64,000 bases of DNA from positions 2,357,260 to 2,421,259 of the forward strand of contig NZ_CP041690.1 of assembly GCF_008000755.1 (NCBI RefSeq). The letters are read 5' to 3'. The DNA is from Youhaiella tibetensis. GTDB taxonomy: Bacteria; Pseudomonadota; Alphaproteobacteria; Rhizobiales; Devosiaceae. Position numbers and translations under genes: made by a program. This document shows positions 1 to 8,774 of this stretch, piece after piece. The stretch's first letter is position 1, and the number at the start of each line of letters is the position of its first letter. The notes beneath the pieces were generated by a model that worked only from the letters and a program-made list of their open reading frames with translations, made no database searches and was not told where the DNA came from.

Positions 1-820
1 ACTGCTCGGATGCTTCTGCTGCAAGGCGTTGAGCGCGCGATCGCTCCACCCAGCGCACCGATAGGATCGAGAGTTCGTAGAGCAGGTAGAGCGGGGTCGC
101 AAGGCCGATCTGGGAGATCGGATCGGGCGGCGTCAGCAGAGCTGCCAGGATGAGGATGGCGACGATGGCGTAGCGCCGTCCCTTGCGCAGCTGATCGACA
201 TTGATCAGTTCGATCCGCGCCAGAAGCGTCAGCACCACGGGCAGCTGGAAGCAGATGCCGAACGCGATGATGAGCGTCATAGCCAACCCGAGATACTCGC
301 TGACGCTCGTCAGCATCTTGATCTCGCTGGTCTGCATGCCCGCAAAGAAATGCAGGGCCATCGGCAGCACCACGAAATAGACCATGGCCGCGCCGAGCAC
401 GAAGAACACCGGCGTGGCAATGAGATACGGCACGAACGCCCGGCGTTCCTTCTTGTAGAGCCCCGGGGCCACGAACATGTAGATCTGGCTGGCAATCACC
501 GGGAAGCCCAGGAAGATCGCCCCGAAGAGCGCCAGGTTGAGCTGGGTGAAGAAATATTCCTGGGGCGCCGTGTAGATGAGCTGCAACTCTTCGGGATGCG
601 CCACGGCGCGCCGATAGGGGATCAGCAGCAGGTCGAAGATCTGGCTGGCGAACAGGAAGCACAGCAACATCAGCACGACGACGGCGATGGCGCAGTAGAT
701 CAGGCGCTTGCGCAATTCGATGAGGTGGTCGAGCAGGGGCGCCTCGGAGCCGGCCAGTTCGTCCTCGTCCTCAGGCGACTGCTTGTTCGGATTTTCGAGC
801 TGCGGAGCGGGCGAAGTCAT
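1..820 (-). CDS. tatC: Twin-arginine translocase subunit TatC (3' end cut by window edge)
   Basis: TatC is the polytopic inner-membrane receptor that binds twin-arginine signal peptides and works with TatA and TatB to export folded proteins. Reading down from the ATG at 820, the frame is open to the window edge (about 273 residues visible). An acidic N-terminal tail is followed by the typical N-terminal motif HLIELRKRL and several long hydrophobic segments, including one ending in the sequence PPDPISQIGL seen in TatC proteins. The start lies 3 bases downstream of the tatB stop, so it is cotranscribed with tatB and tatA. The C-terminus is outside the window. Identification is secure. Confidence 0.95.
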   Translation of the reverse strand, partial: MTSPAPQLENPNKQSPEDEDELAGSEAPLLDHLIELRKRLIYCAIAVVVLMLLCFLFASQIFDLLLIPYRRAVAHPEELQLIYTAPQEYFFTQLNLALFGAIFLGFPVIASQIYMFVAPGLYKKERRAFVPYLIATPVFFVLGAAMVYFVVLPMALHFFAGMQTSEIKMLTSVSEYLGLAMTLIIAFGICFQLPVVLTLLARIELINVDQLRKGRRYAIVAILILAALLTPPDPISQIGLATPLYLLYELSILSVRWVERSRAQRLAAEASEQ

Positions 821-823
821 GGC

Positions 824-1555
824 TTAGGGCTTCTCTTCCGCGTTCGGCGCAACCGCCTCGACCTTGGGCTTGGCGGCTGCCTTGGGCTTTGCCGCGGCCT
901 TCGGTTTCGCCGGCGTCTTGGGCGCGACGTCTGCGGTCTTGCTCGCCGCCGGCTTGGCGGCGGCCTTTGGTGCTGTCTTGGGTGCGGCCTTCTTGGGCTC
1001 GGCCTTCTTGGCCGTAACCGGTGCCTCGGCAGGCGCAGGCGCGGCGGGCTTCTTGGCGCGCGGCTTGCGGGCGGGCTTTACCTCCGCTGCCGGCTGGGCC
1101 ACCGCATCGAGATCCTTTGCCGTCACGTGCGACGGCGGGATCGGGCTGAGGCGAGCACCCTTGATCGGTTCTGCGACCACCGGGGCGACGCTCGCCTCCG
1201 GCGGCTTCATGCCGGCTGCGGCGTGTATTTCGTCGACGATGCTTTCGGCCTTCGGATCCTTGGGCGCGATGGCGCCCGTCGGTTCGACCTGGCCGCTCGC
1301 GGTCGTGGCGTTGAACTCACGCCTGATCTCATCGGCCGTCTGCCGGAGCGGAGCGGTGATGGAATCGCGCAGGTTGCGGACTTCATTGAGGCCCGTCGTC
1401 TTGTTGAGCTCGCGCTGGAACTCAGTGCCCATGCGGCGGATCATGCCGGCAAACTTGCCGACACGCTGCATCACCATCGGCAAATCCTTGGGTCCGATGA
1501 TGATCAGCGCCACAACGCCGATGACAAGCATCTCAGTCCAGCCGACACCCAGCAT
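824..1555 (-). CDS. tatB: Sec-independent translocase protein TatB
   Basis: TatB forms the signal-peptide receptor complex with TatC. The 243-residue product starts MLGVGWTEMLVIGVVALIII, the single N-terminal membrane helix, followed by GPKDLPMVMQRVGK and an amphipathic helix, as in the family. Residues from about 95 onward form a long Ala/Lys/Pro-rich tail with repeated AAKP and PKAAAK units, longer than in enterobacterial TatB but common in alphaproteobacteria. It sits between tatA and tatC in the usual order. The tail is low complexity and probably disordered. Confidence 0.95.
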   Translation of the reverse strand: MLGVGWTEMLVIGVVALIIIGPKDLPMVMQRVGKFAGMIRRMGTEFQRELNKTTGLNEVRNLRDSITAPLRQTADEIRREFNATTASGQVEPTGAIAPKDPKAESIVDEIHAAAGMKPPEASVAPVVAEPIKGARLSPIPPSHVTAKDLDAVAQPAAEVKPARKPRAKKPAAPAPAEAPVTAKKAEPKKAAPKTAPKAAAKPAASKTADVAPKTPAKPKAAAKPKAAAKPKVEAVAPNAEEKP

Positions 1556-1596
1556 GGCTAACTATCCTTCAATGCGGGCCGTAGCCTGGGACGCGC

Positions 1597-1812
1597 TCAG
1601 GCGTCCTTGCTTTTCTCGGTCTCGCTGGCAGCGTTGACCTTCGCATTGGCGTCGATCTGGGCCGGCTTGGTTTCTTCGTCGCGCATACCCTTCTGGAAGG
1701 CTTTGATGCCCGAAGCCACCTCACCCATCATGCCGGAGATCTTGCCCCGGCCAAAGAGCAACAGCACGACGACTGCCACAACGAGAATACCCCAAATTCC
1801 TGGCGCGTGCAT
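1597..1812 (-). CDS. tatA: Sec-independent translocase protein TatA
   Basis: TatA oligomerises to form the transport-active part of the Tat machinery. The 71-residue product has one N-terminal membrane helix (residues about 5-20), then the FGRGKI hinge and amphipathic helix ([15 protein letters not shown]), and a short charged tail, all diagnostic of TatA. It is the first gene of tatABC, with about 40 bases to tatB. Some 50 bases separate it from the upstream ABC ATPase gene, so it could be read from the scpAB transcript or from its own promoter. Confidence 0.95.
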   Translation of the reverse strand: MHAPGIWGILVVAVVVLLLFGRGKISGMMGEVASGIKAFQKGMRDEETKPAQIDANAKVNAASETEKSKDA

Positions 1813-1862
1813 TTGCGTCTCCTAAGCGGTCAGGCACGTAAAACGTGCAGTGAGAAATATGT

Positions 1863-2972
1863 TCAATCGGCCGGAAACACAAGGACGTGGTCCGGGTTGA
1901 GGGTCAGGAAAACGTCACGACCCGGTAAAATTTCGGCGTTCGAGCGCTGCCGGATGCCGATGGGCCGGTCGAGGCCGGAAACCTTGACTTCGTAGATATC
2001 GACGCCGATGGCGTCGCGTTTGCCGATGATGCGGCCGGGAACACCGGGTCCTTCGAGCGCCATGTCGAGCGCTCCCACGGGTCGCAGCGCCACCACCACC
2101 TTCTCGCCTCGCCCCGGGCCGCTGACCGGCACGGGTCCGAGCGGGGTCTGCGCAAATCCGTCAGATACCCGTGTCTCGATCTCGCTCAGCGGAGAAAAGA
2201 ACCGCGCCGCGTTGAGATCCACGGGCCGGTTGTAAATCGCCGTGGCCGTATCGATCTGGGCGATGCGCCCCTTGCGCAGCAAGGCGATCCGGTCGCCCAG
2301 CAACATCGCTTCCTCGGGGTCGTGCGTTACGATGATCGTGGTCGCATTGGTCTCGCGCAAGACCGCCAGCGTCTCTCCGCGCACGCTCTCGCGCAGCCGC
2401 GCATCAAGGCTCGAAAACGGCTCGTCCAGCATGATCACGCCCGGCCGCGGCGCGATGGTTCGCGCCAAAGCCAGGCGCTGTTGCTGCCCGCCCGACAGCA
2501 TGTGCGGATAATCGTTCTCGCGATCTTCCAGCCCCACGCGCTTGAGCGCGGCACGCGCCTGCGTCACCGCGGCGCTCCGCCCCAGGCGCTTGAGCCCGAA
2601 CGTCACGTTATGCAGCACGCTCAGATGCGGAAACAGCGCGAAGTCCTGGAACATCAGGCCGATGCCGCGCCGGTCCGGCGGCACCTGGATGGTCGGGCTC
2701 GAAACGACCTCGTTGTTGATCCGCACCACCCCACCCTGGATGGGCTGGATACCCGCCGCCACGCGCAGCACGGTGGACTTGCCCGACCCCGATTCCCCAA
2801 GCAGGCACACCACTTCGCCCGGCGTCAGCGTCAGCGTAAACTTGTCGAGCACCGCCCGGCCACCCAGGCGTACGTCCACGGCATCGAACGCGATGCCCGC
2901 CGCAAAGCTCACGCCCGCGGTGCCGCGCGGGCCCCAGCCCGCCGCTTCGTCCGGAGTGATGTTGTCGCTCAT
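1863..2972 (-). CDS. ABC transporter ATP-binding protein, iron/spermidine/sulfate importer type (FbpC/PotA-like)
   Basis: This 369-residue protein is a CUT/Fe/polyamine-type importer ATPase. Walker A is GESGSGKST (residues 59-67), the signature is LSGGQQQR (159-166), Walker B is MLDEP (181-185), and a TOBE-like C-terminal region spans about 285-369. I chose the ATG at 2972 because it overlaps the scpB stop in an ATGA; an in-frame extension to 3413 would only read antisense through scpB. No permease or binding-protein gene lies next to it, so its substrate is unknown. Similarity to FbpC suggests ferric iron, but that is only inference. It interrupts the scpB-tatA spacing usual in related bacteria. 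Confidence 0.85.
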   Translation of the reverse strand: MSDNITPDEAAGWGPRGTAGVSFAAGIAFDAVDVRLGGRAVLDKFTLTLTPGEVVCLLGESGSGKSTVLRVAAGIQPIQGGVVRINNEVVSSPTIQVPPDRRGIGLMFQDFALFPHLSVLHNVTFGLKRLGRSAAVTQARAALKRVGLEDRENDYPHMLSGGQQQRLALARTIAPRPGVIMLDEPFSSLDARLRESVRGETLAVLRETNATTIIVTHDPEEAMLLGDRIALLRKGRIAQIDTATAIYNRPVDLNAARFFSPLSEIETRVSDGFAQTPLGPVPVSGPGRGEKVVVALRPVGALDMALEGPGVPGRIIGKRDAIGVDIYEVKVSGLDRPIGIRQRSNAEILPGRDVFLTLNPDHVLVFPAD

Positions 2973-3637
2973 TGTTCGTCCACGCCCATGTCGCCGGGAT
3001 CGAGAGGGTCCTCGTCCTCGCGCAGCGGCCCGTCGAATGGCAGCGGAATCTGCATGGAAGGTGGCAAACGCCCAGAAAGCAGCCCTGCCCCCTTCAATTC
3101 TTCGAGACCGGGCAAGTCCGAGAGTGCCTCGAGGCCGAAATGGTCGAGGAAGGCGTCCGTCGTACCGTAGGTTACAGGACGACCCGGCGTGCGCCGCCGC
3201 CCGCGCATGCGGATCCATCCGGCTTCCATGAGTAGGTCCAGCGTCCCCTTGCCCGTGGCGACCCCGCGCACCTCTTCGATCTCGGCGCGCGTCGTCGGCT
3301 GGTGATAGGCGATGATGGAAAGCGTCTCGAGCGCGGCACGCGAAAGCTGCCGGTTCTCCACTTCCTCGCGACGCAGCAGGAATCCCAGATCCTCGGCCGT
3401 GCGGAACGCCCAACGCTCTCCGCGCTGCACGAGGTTCACCCCGCGCCCGGCATAGCGCTCCGCGAGGGTACGGATCAGCTCCAACGCGTCGGCGCCTTCA
3501 TCGAGGTAGATGGCAATGTCGGATGGCGCCAGCGGCTCGGAGGACGCGAACAGCAAAGCCTCGATGATGCGCAGGTTGCGCTCGATCACCTCATGCCGAT
3601 CGCCCGCCTCGTCCTCGCTATCCCACTCGGTCGTCAT
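2969..3637 (-). CDS. scpB: Segregation and condensation protein B
   Basis: ScpB is the winged-helix kleisin-binding subunit of the Smc-ScpAB condensin and helps compact and segregate the chromosome. The 222-residue product has the family hallmarks: EALLFASSEPL near the N-terminus, then ALETLSIIAYHQPTTRAEIE and the RGRRRTPGRPVTYGTTDAFL block of the second winged helix. Its start overlaps the scpA stop by 4 bases (3634-3637) and its stop overlaps the start of the ABC ATPase gene, which indicates translational coupling. Confidence 0.95.
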   Translation of the reverse strand: MTTEWDSEDEAGDRHEVIERNLRIIEALLFASSEPLAPSDIAIYLDEGADALELIRTLAERYAGRGVNLVQRGERWAFRTAEDLGFLLRREEVENRQLSRAALETLSIIAYHQPTTRAEIEEVRGVATGKGTLDLLMEAGWIRMRGRRRTPGRPVTYGTTDAFLDHFGLEALSDLPGLEELKGAGLLSGRLPPSMQIPLPFDGPLREDEDPLDPGDMGVDEQ

Positions 3638-4428
3638 GCCTTTTCGTCATCCTGCTGGCGCCGGCGCATGAACAATGGGCCAAAGGCGAGATTCTGGCGC
3701 AGTTCTACTTGTCCTTGCCGCACCAGTTCAAGGCTCGAGGCGAAGCTCGAGGCCAGCACCGTCGCCCGCTCCTCCGGACTCGCCAGGTAGTGCGCGAGAT
3801 AAGTCTGCATCGACACCCAGTCTGAACTGTCCCCGATCAGCCGCTGCAGGATATCGCGGGCATCCTGCAGGGCCCAGACGGTGCGCTGACGCGGCGTATA
3901 GTCGGAAGGGACCGCACGCTCGCGCTGGTCCGAATAGGCCTTGAGCAGGTCGAACAGGCTCGCTTCCCAAAGGCTCTTGCGCTGGATGTGGATCGGTTCG
4001 GGCATGCCCCGCGCATAGACCTGGAAGCCCAGTCGCGGCCGGTTCATGAGCTGGGTCGCCGCCTTGCGCATCCCCTCCAGGCGCTTCAGCCGGAACTGGA
4101 GCAGCGCCGCCATCATCTCTCCGCTCGGCTCGTCGTCGCTGGGCGCTTGCGGCACCATCAGCCGGCTCTTGAGATAGGCGAGCCATGCAGCCATCACCAG
4201 GTAATCGGCGGCGATCTCGATCCGCTTCTCCCGGACGGTTTCGATGAAGGCGAGGTACTGCTCGGCCAGCGCGAGCACCGAAATGGTCGCCAGGTCCACC
4301 TTCTGGCGCCTGGCCAGGTCGAGCAGGAGGTCGAGCGGCCCTTCGTAGCCGGCGACGTCGACATAGAGCACTTCGTCGTCCGGCGTGGGCGGCGGCGTGC
4401 TGAACCAGTCTGTCGTCCCGTTGGTCAT
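3634..4428 (-). CDS. scpA: Segregation and condensation protein A
   Basis: ScpA is the kleisin subunit that links Smc heads and binds ScpB. The 264-residue protein contains the conserved EGPLDLLLDLARRQKVDL block (residues about 29-46) and the YLVMAAWLAYLKSRLM helix, followed by a C-terminal winged-helix region. The gene starts after an 85-base gap that holds a nested inverted repeat covering the probable ribosome binding site. In many alphaproteobacteria nagZ lies immediately upstream; it is missing here. Confidence 0.95.
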   Translation of the reverse strand: MTNGTTDWFSTPPPTPDDEVLYVDVAGYEGPLDLLLDLARRQKVDLATISVLALAEQYLAFIETVREKRIEIAADYLVMAAWLAYLKSRLMVPQAPSDDEPSGEMMAALLQFRLKRLEGMRKAATQLMNRPRLGFQVYARGMPEPIHIQRKSLWEASLFDLLKAYSDQRERAVPSDYTPRQRTVWALQDARDILQRLIGDSSDWVSMQTYLAHYLASPEERATVLASSFASSLELVRQGQVELRQNLAFGPLFMRRRQQDDEKA

Positions 4429-4435
4429 TGTGTTT

Positions 4436-4500
4436 CCGCGCCGCCCGGCTGTCCCGCGAGAGACCTTCGCCTCTCGTCAGGACACCGTCAAGCGGCGCGG
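4436..4500. other. Nested inverted repeat between the SPOR gene and scpA
   Basis: The outer arms CCGCGCCGC (4436-4444) and GCGGCGCGG (4492-4500) are perfect complements. Inside them lie GTCC plus CGAGAG (4451-4454, 4457-4462) and CTCTCG plus GGAC (4471-4476, 4480-4483). As RNA from the minus strand this would fold into a two-tier hairpin whose last arm abuts the GGAAA sequence that probably serves as the scpA ribosome binding site. It could attenuate scpA translation or be a deletion scar; the sequence does not decide. Confidence 0.5.
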
Positions 4501-4513
4501 CCGGTTATCCGCC

Positions 4514-6913
4514 TCAGTTCGTGACGAAGCAGTCGCCGCGAGCGGATTTGATCTGGTCACACAGATAGTTGGCGCTCTGCATCGAGTCGGCGGGCACGCG
4601 CACGCGGTAGTAGATGCCCTTGGCGCCGAGGTCCACGCGCTGCACTTCGGGCAGCACGCCTCCCAGGATCTTGCCATAGCGCTGGTTGATCTCGATGAGC
4701 GACTGCCTGGCCACGTTCTCGTCGCGCTGCGAGGAAAGCTGCACATAGGCCGCTGCCTGCGGGCTCGTGCTGGCGGTCTGCGTGGCCGCCGGAGCCGGGG
4801 TCTGCGCCTGGGTCGCCTGCGCAGCCAGCGCGCCGATGGGATCGTTGGCGAGCGCATTGACCGCGTTGGTCGGCTGGGCGCCCAGGGCGACCGTCGGGCG
4901 GTTCGCCAGGCGCGGCCGCGGCACGGGCGCCACCACATCGGGCGGCGTGACGTTGGCCGGATCGATCGGCGTCGCCGTCGTCTGTTCGGCAGGCGTCGTC
5001 GCTGCGCCGTCAGTAGTCGTCGCCGGCGTGGGCGTAAGAGCCGAAGGCGTCGTGGACGGCTGTGTCGCGGCTGCCGTCAGCAGGTCGCTGTTGTCGAGGT
5101 TGCTGGCCGGTACTTCCGGAACGTTCGGACGCGCCACCGGAAGCTGCTGTCCACCGGCCAGCGCATCGTCGGCATTGACGATCGTCCCATCAGGACGAAC
5201 CGTGACGGTACGCACCTTGCGGTTGGCCAGGCCCTCTTCACCCGTCGTCTCGGTCGGCGTGATCGCCGCCACCGACGCCGTGTCGCTGGCCTGGTCGCGG
5301 GAAACCAGTTGCTCCGGCTCTGGCGTGGCATTGCCACCACCGAGCTCGTTCAGCACCACCGAGGCGGGCGGCGTATCGCTCGAAGCGGTCGCAGCCGGAG
5401 GCGGCTCCTTGACAGGTGAGGTATCGGCCGTCAGCACCGGCGCGGCGCCATCGGTACCCTGGTTGTTGCCCAGGACCCAGTAGAGCGCGCCGCCTGCCAC
5501 CACCAGAAGCACGGCCGCGATGGCCGGTCCGACGAAGGGACGGAAGGAGCTGTTTCGTGATGCCGCCCGCGGCGGCTTGGCGGCCGCACGCGCAGGCTCG
5601 GGCTTGACCCGTTCTTCGGCTGCGCGCGCAGGCTCGACCCGCCCGATATCTGCCCCGCTGGCAGCGGCTGCGGCCAGGATCGCGGCTTCGGCGGCATGAT
5701 CGTCATGGATCGGACGCGCCGTGGCCCGCGGCAGCGGCGAAGGACCGCGCGACACCGGAATTGCCGACGCCGGGCCGCGCGGCTCGATCTTGTTGCCCAT
5801 GTCATGCTGGATCGACGAGCCGATCAGGCTCTCGATTTCATCCATCGGATCGAGGGGAGCCTTGGGCGTCTCGACCGGGGCCGGCTTGGGCTCCACTGGC
5901 GCGGCGGCTGCCGGGGTGGGCGCTTCCGCCGGCGCGGCGGGCTTGGCATTGGAGCCGACGCCGAACACCGGCGGCACGGCGAAGCGATCGCTCGCCGGCT
6001 TGGGCTGGGCGGCAAAATTCACGGCGCGCAGGAAGGGCTTGGGCGCCGGCTGCTCCGGCTCAGCCGGTGCGGCAGTCGATTGCGGCGTGCTGGTGCCCTC
6101 GTCCCCTGCGGGATGGCTCTCCACCACCGGCTCGGGATCGCTCAGTTCGGCCGCGATCAGGTCGGCAATGGCGTCGTGGCTCTCGGGAGCGCTCGGCGGC
6201 ACCTCGATAACCGGCTCGTTGGTCACCGGCTCGGAGAGCTTGGCCGTGCCAAAGCCGAAGTCGAAATCATGGCTCGTGAACGCCACCGGCTCGCTCGCGG
6301 CAGGCTCACTGCGCGTCGGCTCGGGCATCCGCACGGGCTCGACCGCCCGTGGCGGTTCGGGCGCGCGCGGCGGCTCGGCAGCGCGGATCGGCTCGGGCGT
6401 AACCTCGGGCTGCGGCTCCGGGCGCGGTTCGACGCGCGCAGTCTCGGCCACCGGGCGCGCCGGAGCGATGAACGACGGAACCTGGGCAGTCTGCGGCTTC
6501 TCGGGCTCCACCGGTGTAGCAGGCTGCTCGGCCATGACCGGCGGCTCTTCAACGCGCGCCATCACGGGCTCCTGCCTGGCCGGCTCGGCCGGGCGCTCGG
6601 CAGGCTTGTTGAAGCGATCCTGCCAGCTCACCAGCGGCGCCGGCGCCAGGGCTTCGGCGGGCTTCGGCGGCGCGCCGAAATCGAAATCGAACTTTTCCCC
6701 GGCCTGCGCGTTCTCGGGAGGACCCGGGATACGCACGGCAGGAGCAGCCGTCGGCGCCGGGGATGAAGCTTGCGGCTCTGGTGCCGGAGCGGCTTGGTTT
6801 GCAGCAGGCTTTTCCGGCTGGGCGTCGGAGGCCGTCATGCGCGCGAGTTCGGCAATCAAGTCGTCGGAACCATCCGACTGACCAGTCGATTGCTGCGGTT
6901 TGGCTGTGCTCAT
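4514..6913 (-). CDS. Large SPOR-domain membrane protein
   Basis: SPOR domains bind denuded peptidoglycan glycan strands at the division septum. This 799-residue protein has a very long Pro/Ala/Glu-rich cytoplasmic region (about 1-450), one membrane helix near residues 453-473 (VGPAIAAVLLVVAGGALYWV), a low-complexity Thr/Pro/Ala periplasmic linker, and a C-terminal SPOR domain (about 720-799) that starts AYVQLSSQRDE and contains YYRVRVP. The position between argS and scpA is the standard alphaproteobacterial location. The length is mostly low-complexity sequence, so only the membrane helix and SPOR domain are likely to be conserved. Confidence 0.85.
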   Translation of the reverse strand: MSTAKPQQSTGQSDGSDDLIAELARMTASDAQPEKPAANQAAPAPEPQASSPAPTAAPAVRIPGPPENAQAGEKFDFDFGAPPKPAEALAPAPLVSWQDRFNKPAERPAEPARQEPVMARVEEPPVMAEQPATPVEPEKPQTAQVPSFIAPARPVAETARVEPRPEPQPEVTPEPIRAAEPPRAPEPPRAVEPVRMPEPTRSEPAASEPVAFTSHDFDFGFGTAKLSEPVTNEPVIEVPPSAPESHDAIADLIAAELSDPEPVVESHPAGDEGTSTPQSTAAPAEPEQPAPKPFLRAVNFAAQPKPASDRFAVPPVFGVGSNAKPAAPAEAPTPAAAAPVEPKPAPVETPKAPLDPMDEIESLIGSSIQHDMGNKIEPRGPASAIPVSRGPSPLPRATARPIHDDHAAEAAILAAAAASGADIGRVEPARAAEERVKPEPARAAAKPPRAASRNSSFRPFVGPAIAAVLLVVAGGALYWVLGNNQGTDGAAPVLTADTSPVKEPPPAATASSDTPPASVVLNELGGGNATPEPEQLVSRDQASDTASVAAITPTETTGEEGLANRKVRTVTVRPDGTIVNADDALAGGQQLPVARPNVPEVPASNLDNSDLLTAAATQPSTTPSALTPTPATTTDGAATTPAEQTTATPIDPANVTPPDVVAPVPRPRLANRPTVALGAQPTNAVNALANDPIGALAAQATQAQTPAPAATQTASTSPQAAAYVQLSSQRDENVARQSLIEINQRYGKILGGVLPEVQRVDLGAKGIYYRVRVPADSMQSANYLCDQIKSARGDCFVTN

Positions 6914-6997
6914 TAAGCAGCGCCCCTAGTAATTGTCGCGCGGAAACTCAGGCCCCCGCCGAGGTTTTCCGCTAGTCAGCACGTCAATGCGCCCGAA

Positions 6998-8743
6998 TTA
7001 TGAAAGGGCCTCTGGCGCCGACACTCCCAATAGTGTCAGACCATTGAGAAGTACCTGCCGGACGGCATCGACCAACGCGAGTCGAGCAAGCGTGAGTTTC
7101 GGTTGCTCAACGTTAACAAATCGTAATTGCGGATCTTCGTTACCCTTGGCCCAAAAGCCATGGAAGGCCGCTGCAACATCATGCAAGTAAAACGCGATAC
7201 GATGCGGTTCATGGGCCACCGCCGCCGCAGCAACGGTACGCGGCCACGCCGCCAATACTCTGATGAGCTCAAGGTCGGCCGGATGGACCAAAAGGTCAAG
7301 CTCCGCTCCCTTGATGGCCGCATCGGAGAGGTTCAGTGCAGGCAGTTCGTGGTCGGCCTTGCGGAACACCGAATAGGCGCGCGCATGGGCGTACTGCACG
7401 TAGAACACCGGGTTGTCGCGGGTCTGTTCCTTGACCAGCGCGAAATCGAAATCCATTGCCGCGTCATTGCGCCGGAACAGCAGCATGAAACGCGTCGCGT
7501 CTGCCCCGACCTCGTCCACCAGGTCTGCCAGCGTCACCAGGTCGCCCGAGCGCTTGGACATCTTGACCGGCTCGCCGTTGCGCAGCAGCCGCACGAGCTG
7601 GCAGATACGCACGTCGATATCCGCCTCGCCCAGCGAAACCGCCTTCACGGCCGCCTGCAGCCGCTTGATGTAGCCGGAATGGTCGGCGCCCAGCACGTTG
7701 ACCATGTGGTTGAAGCCACGCAGGTACTTGTTGCGGTGATAGGCGATGTCCGCCGCGAAATAGGTGTATGACCCGTCCGATTTGATGAGGGCGCGGTCGG
7801 TATCGTCCCCGTAATCCTTGGCCCGGAACAGGGTCTGCTCGCGATCTTCCCAGTCGTCCGGCGTCTTGCCCTTGGGCGCCTCGAGCCGACCCTGGTAGAC
7901 CATGCCGCGCTCGCGCAGCCATTCGAGCGTCAGGTCGATATCGCCGCCCTGCCCGTGCAGCGTGCGCTCCGAAAAGAACACGTCATGCTTGATGCCGAGC
8001 TTGCCCAGGTCTGCCTTGATCAGCGCCAGCATCGCGGCGAGCGTGCGCTCCTTGATCAACGGCAGCACGGCTTCTTCGCCATCCTTGAGCAGCCGGTCGC
8101 CGAACTCCTCGGCCAGTTCCTTGCCCACTGGCACCAGGTAGTCGCCCGGATAAAGACCGGCCGGAATCTCGACCTTCTCGCCCAGCGCCTCGCGGTAGCG
8201 CAGGAATGCCGAGCGTGCCAGCACGTCGACCTGCCCGCCGGCGTCGTTGATGTAGTATTCGCGCGTCACGTCATAGCCCGTGAAGGCCATGAGCGAAGCG
8301 AGCGTGTCGCCGTAGACGGCGCCGCGCGTATGGCCGACATGCATGGGGCCGGTCGGGTTGGCCGAGACGTATTCGATATTGACCTTCTCGCCCGCCCCGA
8401 CATTGGAACGGCCGAAGTTCTCGCCCTCGGTACCGATCGACTTGAGCACCTGGTGCCAGACCTGGTCGGCGAGCCGGAAGTTGAGGAACCCGGGGCCGGC
8501 GACCTCGACCGAGGCCACGTCCCGATCGTGCTTGAAATGCTCGGCCAGTACGGTCGCCACCTCGCGCGGGCTCTTGCCCAGCGGCTTGGCAACGATCATG
8601 GCCGCATTGCTCGAAAGGTCGCCATGTCCGGCGTCTCGCGGCGGCTCGACCACAAATCGGCTCAGCAGCGCCTTGTCGAGCTCGGGGAAGAGCACGTGCA
8701 GCGCAGCGGCGATGCGTGTCGAGAAAAGCGCGAAGACGTCCAT
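6998..8743 (-). CDS. argS: Arginyl-tRNA synthetase
   Basis: This class I enzyme charges tRNA-Arg with arginine. The 581-residue product has the N-terminal Arg-S domain, the HIGH-equivalent HVGH (residues 135-138, in NPTGPMHVGHTRGA), the KMSKS-equivalent KMSKR, and a C-terminal DALR anticodon-binding domain. The chosen start (MDVFALF, 8743) leaves a 31-base gap after dgt; an in-frame upstream start would run into dgt. It sits between dgt and the SPOR gene, as in relatives. Confidence 0.95.
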   Translation of the reverse strand: MDVFALFSTRIAAALHVLFPELDKALLSRFVVEPPRDAGHGDLSSNAAMIVAKPLGKSPREVATVLAEHFKHDRDVASVEVAGPGFLNFRLADQVWHQVLKSIGTEGENFGRSNVGAGEKVNIEYVSANPTGPMHVGHTRGAVYGDTLASLMAFTGYDVTREYYINDAGGQVDVLARSAFLRYREALGEKVEIPAGLYPGDYLVPVGKELAEEFGDRLLKDGEEAVLPLIKERTLAAMLALIKADLGKLGIKHDVFFSERTLHGQGGDIDLTLEWLRERGMVYQGRLEAPKGKTPDDWEDREQTLFRAKDYGDDTDRALIKSDGSYTYFAADIAYHRNKYLRGFNHMVNVLGADHSGYIKRLQAAVKAVSLGEADIDVRICQLVRLLRNGEPVKMSKRSGDLVTLADLVDEVGADATRFMLLFRRNDAAMDFDFALVKEQTRDNPVFYVQYAHARAYSVFRKADHELPALNLSDAAIKGAELDLLVHPADLELIRVLAAWPRTVAAAAVAHEPHRIAFYLHDVAAAFHGFWAKGNEDPQLRFVNVEQPKLTLARLALVDAVRQVLLNGLTLLGVSAPEALS

Positions 8744-8774
8744 GGTAAACCCGTTGATGGAAAGGCTAGCCGGG

